From Microbacteriaceae bacterium (GTDB lineage Bacteria > Actinomycetota > Actinomycetes > Actinomycetales > Microbacteriaceae), in the NCBI GenBank assembly GCA_025464125.1, contig JAODLU010000166.1:1-7000 (forward strand): a stretch of 7,000 bases of DNA, in the 5' to 3' direction. Both the position numbers and the translations under genes were made by a program. The stretch's first letter is position 1. The number at the start of each line of letters is the position of its first letter. A model generated the notes under the pieces. The model searched no databases, was not told where the DNA came from, and saw only the letters and a list, made by a program, of their open reading frames with translations. This document shows, one piece after another, positions 1 through 6,103 of the stretch.

Positions 1-318
1 CTCGGTGCTCGAGTCGAGACGGCTGAATGCGAAGAAGGTGACGAGCCCGACCGCGACGATGATCACGAAGTATGCGATGCCCTGGATCAGGAGAGCGGCG
101 CCGAACGTCGGCTTCGGGTTGCGACGCAGCACTCTGAAGGCTGCGCCGAGGATAGTGCCGAGATCGAGCGGACGAAGCGGAATCAGGCCGGGCTTCGGAG
201 GCGGGGTCCACCCCTGGTTGCCCTGGCCTGCGGCTGGGGTTCCGGTCGGAGCAGGCGCGTAGCCGGCGAATGGCGGAACCGGTCCGCCGGGAGACTGCCA
301 CTGGCCGTTGTCACTCAC
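1..318 (-). CDS. Membrane protein with Pro/Gly-rich N-terminus, glycerophosphodiester phosphodiesterase membrane-domain-like (partial, 5' end)
   Basis: The minus strand is open for 106 codons from a GTG at 318-316 to the left edge, so the 3' end is missing. The protein starts MSDNGQWQSPGGP. Residues 1-43 are rich in Pro, Gly, Ala and Gln and look disordered and cytoplasmic. A motif follows at 44-68 (GLIPLRPLDLGTILGAAF, then RVLRRNP), and then a hydrophobic segment at about 72-98 that is a clear membrane helix. The 'IPLRPL.LG.IL..AF...RRNP' pattern is what I know from actinobacterial multi-pass proteins annotated as glycerophosphoryl diester phosphodiesterase membrane domain proteins, often found beside mtrAB. 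No catalytic domain is visible and no enzymatic role should be assumed. An in-frame TGA lies 11 codons upstream of the GTG, which limits the start choice. The ribosome binding site is weak (GTGGG shortly upstream). It is divergent from mtrA and shares its 154-bp spacer. Confidence 0.8.
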   Translation of the reverse strand, partial: MSDNGQWQSPGGPVPPFAGYAPAPTGTPAAGQGNQGWTPPPKPGLIPLRPLDLGTILGAAFRVLRRNPKPTFGAALLIQGIAYFVIIVAVGLVTFFAFSRLDSSTE

Positions 319-353
319 TGCTGCCCACTCACTGGTGCTCCATCACTGCCCTG
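312..353. repeat. Three tandem 14-bp units sharing TCACTG
   Basis: TCACTG occurs at 315-320, 329-334 and 343-348, exactly 14 bp apart each time. The first two full units (312-325 and 326-339) both begin CACTCACTG and agree at 12 of 14 positions. The third (340-353) is degenerate, with about 8 of 14 matching the first. The array begins inside the first codons of the minus-strand membrane protein gene and extends into the divergent spacer toward mtrA. Regular spacing at a divergent promoter suggests a transcription factor site, possibly for autoregulation by MtrA. The match to the motif I recall for mycobacterial MtrA (GTCACAGCG-like) is limited to GTCAC at 310-314. Chance duplication is possible. 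Confidence 0.55.
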
Positions 354-472
354 TACAAGCCTGGTCGTGGCTCAACGAGTGCTGCCGTGCCCCAGGCACA
401 ATGCTTTCACACTCGACTACTCTTATGCGAAAGCCGCTCACCCCCCTACGGGTGCCCCATCGACGAGGAAAG
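319..472. promoter_or_regulatory. Divergent spacer between the membrane protein gene and mtrA; presumed promoters
   Basis: This 154-bp spacer separates two divergent genes, so it should hold the mtrA promoter and probably the minus-strand promoter. I cannot point to convincing -35/-10 pairs. The best -10-like strings for mtrA are TACTCT at 418-423 and TCTTAT at 421-426, but neither has a good -35 about 17 bp upstream. CACAAT at 397-402 is another weak candidate. A small hairpin, CACCC/GGGTG (439-443 with 450-454), lies just before the mtrA ribosome binding site. The spacer also carries two of the three 14-bp repeat units listed separately. The region's role is inferred from gene orientation. 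Confidence 0.5.
465..470 (+). promoter_or_regulatory. Ribosome binding site of mtrA
   Basis: The purine run GAGGAA ends two bases before the ATG at 473, with GAGG at 465-468. It supports this start over the longer in-frame reading that begins at 308. The spacing is on the short side. Confidence 0.65.
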
Positions 473-1150
473 ATGACCGCACGCATCCTTGTCGTCGACG
501 ATGACACCGCCCTCTCAGAGATGATCGGCATCGTCCTTCGTTCCGAAGGCTTCGAGCCCGTCTTCTGTGCTGACGGTTCCCTGGCGCTCGCCGCATTCCA
601 GGAGTCGAGGCCTGACCTGGTCCTGCTCGACCTGATGCTGCCGGGCAAAGACGGCATCGAGGTATGCCGCGAGCTTCGGGCTGAGTCGGGCGTTCCGATC
701 ATCATGCTGACCGCGAAATCCGATTCGACGGATGTGGTGCGTGGCCTTGAGAGCGGCGCAGACGACTACGTGGTCAAGCCTTTCAATCCGAAAGAGCTGG
801 TGGCACGTGTTCGCACCAGGCTGCGCCCGGCGTCGACGGGCAACACCGACGTGCTGCAGGTCGGCGATCTCACCCTCGACGTCGCGGGCCATGAGGTCAA
901 ACGCGGGCCCGCCAAAATCAACCTGACCCCGCTGGAGTTCGAACTCCTGCTGGCGCTCGCGCTTAAACCGCAGCAGGTGTTCACCCGCGAGATGCTGCTC
1001 GAGCAGGTGTGGGGCTACCACTACAAGGCAGACACCCGGCTGGTGAATGTGCACGTGCAGCGCCTGCGCGCCAAAGTAGAAGAAGATCCAGACAACCCGC
1101 GCATTGTCATGACGGTGCGTGGCGTCGGCTATCGCGCGGGCTCCAGCTGA
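473..1150 (+). CDS. mtrA: MtrA, OmpR/PhoB-family DNA-binding response regulator
   Basis: MtrA is the cytoplasmic response regulator of the MtrAB two-component system. Once phosphorylated by MtrB it controls cell-wall hydrolase, division and, in mycobacteria, replication-related genes. The 225-residue protein matches the family (the M. tuberculosis form is 228). The receiver domain (about 3-118) has the acidic pocket D9-D10-D11, phosphoacceptor D53 in LLDLMLPG, switch residue T80 in MLTAKSD and conserved K102 in VVKPF. The C-terminal winged helix (about 130-223) has the LTPLEFELL and VFTREMLLEQVWGY signatures, then ADTRLVNVHVQRLRAKVE as recognition helix and TVRGVGY as wing. Overall similarity to mycobacterial MtrA is very high from memory. 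The frame stays open back to 308, but those 55 extra residues precede the conserved ILVVDDD start and are not family-like, so the ATG at 473 is preferred. It is the first gene of a plus-strand run, 10 bp before mtrB. Confidence 0.97.
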   Translation: MTARILVVDDDTALSEMIGIVLRSEGFEPVFCADGSLALAAFQESRPDLVLLDLMLPGKDGIEVCRELRAESGVPIIMLTAKSDSTDVVRGLESGADDYVVKPFNPKELVARVRTRLRPASTGNTDVLQVGDLTLDVAGHEVKRGPAKINLTPLEFELLLALALKPQQVFTREMLLEQVWGYHYKADTRLVNVHVQRLRAKVEEDPDNPRIVMTVRGVGYRAGSS

Positions 1151-1160
1151 CGCTTCTGTC

Positions 1161-2762
1161 ATGAGATTCTTCGATTGGCGTGCCTGGCCCGGTCGACTGG
1201 TGCGCCTCTGGCGACTGTCGCTGCAATTCCGCACGGTGTCGATCACCGTGCTCTTGTCTGCATTCGCGGTGCTCATCATCGGTTTGTACATTTCGGTTAG
1301 CATCGGCAACAACCTCTTCGACTCGCGCAGCAGGCAGATCCAGGATGAGGCGCGCAGCGCCCACAACCTGGCCCAGGAGATCTTCGACGCGGCGGGCACG
1401 TCGAACGACCAGGGCACAACTGTTGAGCTGGACAGCCTGCCCGGCACCGTGCAGGACAAGGTGTTGCCCTCGACCTCGACGCCAGGGGGCACGGCATTCG
1501 CGCTGCTTCGGAGCCCCGGCCAGTCCACATCCCAGGTGATGCAGTCCACCAGGAGCACGAACTTTCCTAGTGCCCTTCTCAGCGATTCACTGCGGTCCGG
1601 TGTGAGGCGAGACGTCGAGCACGTGCAGTTCCAGTCGGTGACGCTGCCGAGCGGATCGCCGGCTCTCGTCGTCGGCTCCCAGGTGACTGTGCCGTCGGCC
1701 GGCGACTACGAGCTGTACCTGGTCTACGACCTGGTCCAGGCACAGCAGACACTCACCTTCGTGCAGCAGACCCTGCTGCTCGGTGGACTTGCGCTGATCA
1801 TCCTCATCGGGGCTGTCACGTACACGATCGTGCGGCTGGTTGTCGGCCCCATTCGGATAGCGGCCGAGACGAGCGAGAAGCTCGCTGCCGGACAGCTGCA
1901 GGAGCGCATTCCCGAGCGCGGTGACGACGTCATCACCACCCTCGCGCGCTCGTTCAACCGCATGGCGGACAGCCTGCAGGAACAGATCGTCAAGCTCGCC
2001 GAGCTGTCGAGGCTGCAGCAGAGATTCGTTTCTGATGTCTCGCACGAGCTGCGCACACCGCTCACGACCATCCGGCTGGCCGGCGACGTTCTCTACGACC
2101 AGCGGCAGGCATTCGAGCCGGCGACAGCACGCACTGCGGAGCTGCTGCACACGCAGGTGCAGCGCTTCGAAATCCTGCTCGCCGACCTGCTCGAGGTGAG
2201 TCGTTACGACGCAGGAGCCGTGCAGCTGGAACTCGAGCCAACCAACCTCGTGCGCCTGGTTGAAGACGCGATCGACTCGATGACCCCCCTGGCCGAGGGC
2301 AGGGGGTCCGAGCTGCGCCTGGTCGCGCCCGGCGGCTATTTCGAGGCAGAGGTCGATGCCAGGCGCATCCGTCGGATCCTGCGCAACCTGCTCGGCAATG
2401 CGGTCGAACACGGCGAGGGCAGGCCCGTAGTTGTGACAGTCGACAGCAACGCCAGTGCCATCGCCCTGGCGGTTCGCGATTACGGGATCGGCATGACCCA
2501 GCAAGATGTCGCGCAGGTCTTCGACAGGTTCTGGCGTGCTGACCCTTCCCGTCAGCGAACCATCGGCGGCACGGGTCTCGGTCTCGCGATCGCGCTCGAA
2601 GACGCGGTGCTGCACGAAGGCTGGCTTGAGGTGTGGTCCGAATTCGGCGACGGCACGTGCTTCAGGCTGACACTGCCCAGGGTGCGCGGAATCGCGATCG
2701 ACAGTTCACCGCTCGACCTGCCCCCAGACGAAAGAGTCGCAGTGGAAGAAGGTGTCTCATGA
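1161..2762 (+). CDS. mtrB: MtrB, membrane sensor histidine kinase
   Basis: MtrB is the HAMP-containing histidine kinase that autophosphorylates and passes the phosphate to MtrA. The 533-residue protein has a short basic N-terminal tail and a first membrane helix at about 25-47. An extracytoplasmic sensor domain spans about 48-203, and a second helix about 204-224. The HAMP domain follows (about 225-277). The H-box FVSDVSHELRTPLTTIR contains phosphoacceptor H295. The ATPase domain shows the N-box (LLGNAVEH, N413), G1 box DYGIGM (D440-M445), F-box DRFWRAD (455-461) and G2 box GGTGLGLAI (469-477). All catalytic motifs are intact. The ATG at 1161 lies 10 bp after the mtrA stop and lacks a clear Shine-Dalgarno sequence, so translation is probably coupled to mtrA. 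An in-frame GTG at 1119, inside mtrA, would add 14 residues and is less likely. The C-terminus overlaps the lpqB start by ATGA. Mycobacterial MtrB is somewhat longer (about 567). Confidence 0.96.
   Translation: MRFFDWRAWPGRLVRLWRLSLQFRTVSITVLLSAFAVLIIGLYISVSIGNNLFDSRSRQIQDEARSAHNLAQEIFDAAGTSNDQGTTVELDSLPGTVQDKVLPSTSTPGGTAFALLRSPGQSTSQVMQSTRSTNFPSALLSDSLRSGVRRDVEHVQFQSVTLPSGSPALVVGSQVTVPSAGDYELYLVYDLVQAQQTLTFVQQTLLLGGLALIILIGAVTYTIVRLVVGPIRIAAETSEKLAAGQLQERIPERGDDVITTLARSFNRMADSLQEQIVKLAELSRLQQRFVSDVSHELRTPLTTIRLAGDVLYDQRQAFEPATARTAELLHTQVQRFEILLADLLEVSRYDAGAVQLELEPTNLVRLVEDAIDSMTPLAEGRGSELRLVAPGGYFEAEVDARRIRRILRNLLGNAVEHGEGRPVVVTVDSNASAIALAVRDYGIGMTQQDVAQVFDRFWRADPSRQRTIGGTGLGLAIALEDAVLHEGWLEVWSEFGDGTCFRLTLPRVRGIAIDSSPLDLPPDERVAVEEGVS
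2748..2752 (+). promoter_or_regulatory. Ribosome binding site of lpqB inside mtrB
   Basis: GAAGG, within a longer GGAAGAAGG purine run, lies 6 bases before the ATG at 2759. It fixes the lpqB start at the ATGA overlap with the mtrB stop, rather than the in-frame start far upstream at 2633. Confidence 0.7.
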
Positions 2763-4444
2763 CGTCCGTCACCCGAAGGGCAGCATTCGCCGCCGCCGCG
2801 CTCGCACTTGTCGCCGTGCTGGCGGGCTGCGTGGGCATCCCCGGCTCGAGTTCCGTCAACCAGGGTCTCGCCATCGCACAGGACTCCAGCGGCGCGAACT
2901 TCGAGTTCAACCCTGAAGGACCGACCGCTGGTGCGAGCCAGCAGGACATCCTGCGGGGATTCGTGGCGGCGTTCACATCGTCGACCGGTGGTTACGCGGT
3001 GGCCAAGCAATACCTGAGCGATGAGTTCGCCAGCAAGTGGGACCCAAGGCAGAGCGTGCTCATACGCTCGGGGGTCCCCAGACTGCTGCCGATTGACAGC
3101 GCAACCATGGAATACGACTTCACCACCGTTGCGACCGTCGACAGCGCGGGTTCGTATACGGAAGCGACCCAGTCGTCGAGTCTTAGGTTCGGGTTCACGA
3201 AGGCAAGCGGGCAGTGGCGAATCTCTGCTGCACCCTCAGGAATTGTGCTCTCGCAAGAGACGTTCAAGCGCATTTTCAGCAAGAACTCGCTCTACTTTCT
3301 CGACCCGACGAGCCAGCGTCTCGTTCCCGACCTGCGCTGGTTCCCCAGCGGCACAGCGGCGACACGCATTGTCTCGGCCCTGCTCGACGGGCCACCGGCC
3401 TGGCTCGAGGGAGCGGTTCGCACCGAGTTTCCCGATGGCACCAAGCTGTCGGATGCCGGCAGCCTCGTCACCGTCGACTCCGGGGTTGCCCGGGTCGACC
3501 TGACCCGTGAAGCGCTGGCGGCGAACGCGCGGGAACGCCAGCTCATGCTGCTCCAACTGTCGGAGAGCCTGCGTACCGTGGCCAACATTTCGAGCGTCAG
3601 CATTTCGGTGCAGGGCGCAGCACTGGCCATCGATGATCTCGCTGGCACCGCCCCCGACACGAACGAGAAGGTAGACAGCCAGGCACTTGTGCTGTTGAAC
3701 GGCGAATTCGGCTACTACGCGAATGGCAAGGTCGCCTCCCTGAGCCAGCTCGGGTCGCGGGTCGTGGAGCTGTCTCCGACGGCTGCGACGCTGTCATCCG
3801 ACGGCATCTCGGTTGCAGTGCTTGGGCCGGCGGGAGTCTCGGTGGTACGAAAAGGGCAGGCAGCCGCGACGCTCGTCGATGGTCGCCCCGGCCTTATCGC
3901 GCCGTCGCTCGATGAGTACGGGTATGTCTGGACCGTGCCGTCGGGCAACCCGAACGCGGTGATAGCCACTGGCGCTGACGGCGTTGCGCACAACGTTGCT
4001 CCGGGCCTGCCGCTCGACTCGCAGGTGCGGTCGTTCGAGGTCTCCCGCGACGGCGCGAGGGTCGCGGTGCTGCTGTCGACAGCTACCGGTCCGCGGCTCA
4101 TCGTTGCGGCCATCCTGCGAGACCCGAAGCAGGTGCCGAGCGGTCTCGGCTCGCCGGTTCTCGATGTGCCGATCGACGCTTTCGCCTCGATCGACGCCAC
4201 CTGGGTCGATGAGTTGACCGTCGCCGCTCTCACGCAGGGCAGCACGGGGGCGGGAGTGCAGCTGTTCGTCATTGGCGGCGAGAGCAGCTCTCTCGGCACC
4301 CTCGCTTCGGCGCAGGACATCGTCGGCGGCAACGGGCTCGACGGGCTGAGGGTGCTCGGCAATGATCATGTCGTCTCCACCTATCGCGGCAGCAGCTGGC
4401 AGGGCACGGGGGTCAAGGTCGACCTGGTCGCCACCCAGCGCTAG
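2759..4444 (+). CDS. lpqB: LpqB, lipoprotein with GerMN domain and beta-propeller
   Basis: LpqB is an actinobacterial surface lipoprotein encoded directly after mtrAB. In mycobacteria it was reported to interact with the MtrB sensor domain and modulate MtrA phosphorylation. The 561-residue protein starts with a lipoprotein signal peptide: MTSVTRRA, a hydrophobic stretch, then lipobox LAGC with C24 as the lipidated residue. An N-terminal LpqB region (about 40-175) precedes a GerMN-type domain (about 178-290), with YFLD, LLDGPPAWLEGAVRTEFP and GVARVDL as recognisable segments. The C-terminal part (about 310-558) has repeated short beta-strand patterns (for instance ISVAVLGPAGVSVVRKG and FEVSRDGARVAVLLS) that fit the LpqB beta-propeller family. 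The length is near the family norm (583 in M. tuberculosis). The start overlaps the mtrB stop by ATGA, indicating translational coupling. The N-terminus choice is firm because the signal peptide starts right there. Confidence 0.95.
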   Translation: MTSVTRRAAFAAAALALVAVLAGCVGIPGSSSVNQGLAIAQDSSGANFEFNPEGPTAGASQQDILRGFVAAFTSSTGGYAVAKQYLSDEFASKWDPRQSVLIRSGVPRLLPIDSATMEYDFTTVATVDSAGSYTEATQSSSLRFGFTKASGQWRISAAPSGIVLSQETFKRIFSKNSLYFLDPTSQRLVPDLRWFPSGTAATRIVSALLDGPPAWLEGAVRTEFPDGTKLSDAGSLVTVDSGVARVDLTREALAANARERQLMLLQLSESLRTVANISSVSISVQGAALAIDDLAGTAPDTNEKVDSQALVLLNGEFGYYANGKVASLSQLGSRVVELSPTAATLSSDGISVAVLGPAGVSVVRKGQAAATLVDGRPGLIAPSLDEYGYVWTVPSGNPNAVIATGADGVAHNVAPGLPLDSQVRSFEVSRDGARVAVLLSTATGPRLIVAAILRDPKQVPSGLGSPVLDVPIDAFASIDATWVDELTVAALTQGSTGAGVQLFVIGGESSSLGTLASAQDIVGGNGLDGLRVLGNDHVVSTYRGSSWQGTGVKVDLVATQR

Positions 4445-4503
4445 CTCTCCACAGGTTTTGCAGCTCCCTCCCTCCCGCACTCCGCAGGCGGCAGGATCAG
4501 CGC
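4445..4503 (+). other. lpqB-comF spacer with comF ribosome binding site
   Basis: This 59-bp spacer shows no terminator hairpin and no convincing promoter, so comF is probably read through from lpqB. AGGA at 4493-4496 lies 7 bases before the comF ATG and is the likely ribosome binding site. A pyrimidine run of three TCCC units sits at 4465-4476. Confidence 0.5.
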
Positions 4504-5214
4504 ATGTTCACCATCCCCGACCCCGTGCAGGATGCCATCGCGGTGCTGTTCCCCGTTCGTTGTGCTGGCTGCGGGCGGCAGGACCGCGCCCTCTGCGCGG
4601 AGTGCCTGGCAGGGCTCCGCGCGACTCCGTCGTTAGCTGAACTGCCGGATGGCACACCCGTGGTGTCTGCACTCAGGTATGAGGCAGTGGCGAGGCGCGC
4701 CATCCTCGAGTTCAAGGAACAGGGCCGCACAGATATCGCGCGCGCCCTCGCCGACGCATTCGCGGTGTCGATCGCTGCGGCCCTTCATGGCCAGGTCGAG
4801 CTTGCAGCACTGCCTGTCGGCCGGGCCGCGTTTCGCAGGCGCGGGTACGACCCGGTTCGGCTGCTGCTCGCCAGGGCACATCTCGGAAGGCCCTCGGCCG
4901 TGTTGCAGGATGCACACCAGCGAGCAGTGCAGAAGGGGCTCGACAGCGGCGCTCGTCGACTCAATCTCGCCGGCTCGCTGCATGCTGTCGGAGATGTTCG
5001 CGGCCGACGGTTCCTGATCGTTGACGACGTGGTCACCACCGGCGCGACGATCACTGAGGCTGCAGGAGTGCTTCGACGGGCCGGTGCTGAGGTGGTGGGC
5101 GCCGCGACGCTTGCCTTCACACCGAAGCATTTCGGCGCTTCAGGGGTGATGCTCGGGCAAACCCGTGACATCCCCAGCCAGCGGGTCTACGGTAAGCAAA
5201 AGAGGCGCGGATGA
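4504..5214 (+). CDS. comF: ComF family protein, phosphoribosyltransferase-like
   Basis: ComF-family proteins combine a small zinc ribbon with a type I phosphoribosyltransferase fold. In naturally competent bacteria ComF takes part in DNA uptake, but in most actinobacteria its substrate and role are not established. The 236-residue protein has a four-cysteine knuckle near the N-terminus: C20-A-G-C23 and C31-A-E-C34. The central family motif RRRGYDPVRLLL corresponds to the usual 'RGFNQ' region, followed by QKGLDSGARRLNLAGSL. The PRPP-binding loop FLIVDDVVTTGATI spans residues 170-183, with D174-D175 and T178-T182. All key motifs are intact and the length is typical. The ATG at 4504 leaves the zinc knuckle complete and has an AGGA Shine-Dalgarno sequence. 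The stop codon overlaps an ATG at 5211 (ATGA) that is in frame with hpf. Position between lpqB and hpf is the usual actinobacterial arrangement. Confidence 0.93.
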   Translation: MFTIPDPVQDAIAVLFPVRCAGCGRQDRALCAECLAGLRATPSLAELPDGTPVVSALRYEAVARRAILEFKEQGRTDIARALADAFAVSIAAALHGQVELAALPVGRAAFRRRGYDPVRLLLARAHLGRPSAVLQDAHQRAVQKGLDSGARRLNLAGSLHAVGDVRGRRFLIVDDVVTTGATITEAAGVLRRAGAEVVGAATLAFTPKHFGASGVMLGQTRDIPSQRVYGKQKRRG

Positions 5215-5218
5215 ATCG

Positions 5219-5259
5219 CCTGGTTCCACCGGGCAATCGCCGCGGCGTGCGAAACCAGG
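5219..5259 (+). promoter_or_regulatory. Hairpin overlapping the hpf Shine-Dalgarno
   Basis: CCTGGTT (5219-5225) is perfectly complementary to AACCAGG (5253-5259), a 7-bp stem around a 27-nt loop. The loop contains the 10-nt palindrome CGCCGCGGCG (5238-5247), which could form a small inner stem. The last three bases of the 3' arm are the first three of the AGGAGG Shine-Dalgarno (5257-5262), so the fold would partly hide it. A ribosome finishing comF at 5212-5214 would sit next to the 5' arm. A regulatory role is inferred. Confidence 0.45.
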
Positions 5260-5262
5260 AGG
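5257..5262 (+). promoter_or_regulatory. Consensus ribosome binding site of hpf
   Basis: A perfect AGGAGG lies 5 bases before the ATG at 5268. It decides the hpf start over the in-frame ATG at 5211, which overlaps the comF stop and has its own weaker AGAGG at 5201-5205. Confidence 0.8.
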
Positions 5263-5267
5263 ACGCC

Positions 5268-5960
5268 ATGGAAATTTCCATCAACGGTCTGGGACTCGGC
5301 ATCACGGATCGTTTCAGGGATTATGCGACAGAGAAGTCGGAAAAAATATCCCATCTCGCTGACAAGGCACTGGCTTTCGAGATCAAAGTCAGCCGCCACC
5401 ATGAAAAGAACGGGTCGAGCGGCGACGACCGGGTGGAGCTCACCCTGATCGGCCCAGGCCCTCTCGTTCGGGCGGAATCGAGCGGCTCAGACAAGTACGT
5501 CGCCCTCGACCTCGCTCTCGACAAACTCGTCGAACGGCTGCGCCGGGCGAAGGATCGCCAGAAGGTGCACCGCGGCAAGCGACGTCCGGTGTCGCTTGGG
5601 GAGGCGACGGCCTCGAGTTTCAGCTCGATGGACATAAGCCCTGTGGATGCCGCTGTGCTCGACCAGGTTCGCACCGGCGAAATTCCGATCATCGCTGACC
5701 AGGCCGAAGACCAGGATGAGGCGTGGAGCCCGGTCGTCATCCGCAAGAAGGTCTTCGCCGCCATGCCGATGACCGTCGATGACGCCCTGTATCGCATGGA
5801 ACTGGTTGGTCACGACTTCTACCTCTTCATTGACGCGGAGACCGACCGTCCGAGTGTTGTCTATCGTCGCAAGGGCTGGGACTACGGGGTCATCGGCCTC
5901 GATGACGAGTCGCGCGAGCTCGCTTCTGCAGGCACGGCGTCCGGCCGGGCACGGCGCTAG
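5268..5960 (+). CDS. hpf: Long-form ribosome hibernation promoting factor (HPF/RaiA family)
   Basis: HPF binds the 30S decoding region and, in its long form, dimerises 70S ribosomes into inactive 100S particles during stress or stationary phase. The 230-residue protein has the N-terminal ribosome-binding domain at about 1-105: it begins MEISINGLGLGITDRFRDYA and ends with the basic helix ALDLALDKLVERLRRAKDR. A variable, acidic linker of about 50 residues follows. The C-terminal dimerisation domain (about 154-211) runs from SPVVIRKKVF through MTVDDALYRMELVGHDFYLF to YRRKGWDYGVIGL, the typical long-form signature. The ATG at 5268 is chosen because it has a perfect AGGAGG and because family members begin with the 'M.I.I.G' strand. 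An in-frame ATG at 5211 would add 19 non-family residues. It lies 53 bp after comF with no promoter visible. A terminator-like hairpin follows 20 bp after the stop, so hpf probably closes this transcription unit. Confidence 0.94.
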   Translation: MEISINGLGLGITDRFRDYATEKSEKISHLADKALAFEIKVSRHHEKNGSSGDDRVELTLIGPGPLVRAESSGSDKYVALDLALDKLVERLRRAKDRQKVHRGKRRPVSLGEATASSFSSMDISPVDAAVLDQVRTGEIPIIADQAEDQDEAWSPVVIRKKVFAAMPMTVDDALYRMELVGHDFYLFIDAETDRPSVVYRRKGWDYGVIGLDDESRELASAGTASGRARR

Positions 5961-5980
5961 AGCCAGCAGCTCCAGGGCCA

Positions 5981-6018
5981 GCGAGAGGGCCGCCGCCAGC
6001 TGGTGGTGGCCCTCTTGC
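5981..6018 (+). terminator. Strong terminator-like hairpin after hpf
   Basis: The left arm (5981-5997) and right arm (6002-6018) pair over 17 bp around an AGCT tetraloop. The core is AGAGGGCC...GGCCCTCT, with three G-U wobbles in the whole stem. It begins 20 bp after the hpf stop. No U-tract follows (TTGCATGCCC), which is common for high-GC actinobacterial terminators. The position between two independently placed genes supports termination of the mtrA-hpf run. Confidence 0.65.
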
Positions 6019-6028
6019 ATGCCCGCGA

Positions 6029-6052
6029 CGCGCCCCCTCCTGTGGGGGCGTG
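6029..6052 (+). terminator. Second GC-rich hairpin between hpf and secA
   Basis: CGCGCCCCC (6029-6037) pairs with GGGGGCGTG (6044-6052), 9 bp with one G-U wobble around the loop TCCTGT. It follows the first hairpin by 10 bp, so the two could act as a tandem terminator. It has no U-tract. Alternatively it is structure upstream of the secA promoter without a role. Confidence 0.4.
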
Positions 6053-6087
6053 CATCCGGCCCGCCCAGCAAACGCGGGGGATAGGCT

Positions 6088-6096
6088 TGCTACTAT
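6088..6096 (+). promoter_or_regulatory. Probable extended -10 promoter of secA
   Basis: TGC followed by TACTAT (6091-6096) fits an extended -10 element in the most AT-rich stretch of the intergenic region, downstream of two hairpins. The -35 region (about 6068-6073) is poor, as often seen with extended -10 promoters. Transcription would start near 6103, giving a leader of about 100 nt before secA. Confidence 0.45.
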
Positions 6097-6103
6097 TACG
6101 AAC

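Noticed and set aside
5..262. Plus-strand open frame of 85 codons at the left end
   Set aside because: It is the complement of the minus-strand membrane protein gene, whose product has a coherent membrane helix and a recognisable motif.
352..357. TGTACA palindrome in the mtrA divergent spacer
   Set aside because: Six bases of symmetry with poor flanks is too little to call an operator.
308..472. Upstream extension of mtrA by 55 codons
   Set aside because: The extra residues precede the conserved receiver start ILVVDDD and do not resemble the family; a ribosome binding site sits before the ATG at 473.
515..1558. Long antisense open frame of 347 codons opposite mtrA and the start of mtrB
   Set aside because: It lies opposite two well-recognised genes, has no recognisable domain, and such antisense frames are expected in GC-rich coding DNA.
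1587..2615. Long antisense open frame of 342 codons opposite mtrB
   Set aside because: It mirrors the kinase coding frame, shows low-complexity charged composition and no domain, and has no promoter or ribosome binding site support.
2633..2758. Upstream extension of lpqB into mtrB
   Set aside because: The lipoprotein signal peptide begins at the ATG at 2759, which has a good ribosome binding site and an ATGA overlap; the extension would bury the signal peptide.
4465..4476. TCCC triplicate giving three GGG tracts on the minus strand, possible G-quadruplex
   Set aside because: Only three clean G-tracts are present, four are normally needed, and there is no minus-strand gene to regulate nearby.
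6019..6084. 21-codon open frame starting ATG at 6019 between hpf and secA
   Set aside because: It overlaps the terminator hairpins, ends before the secA promoter, and has no ribosome binding site.
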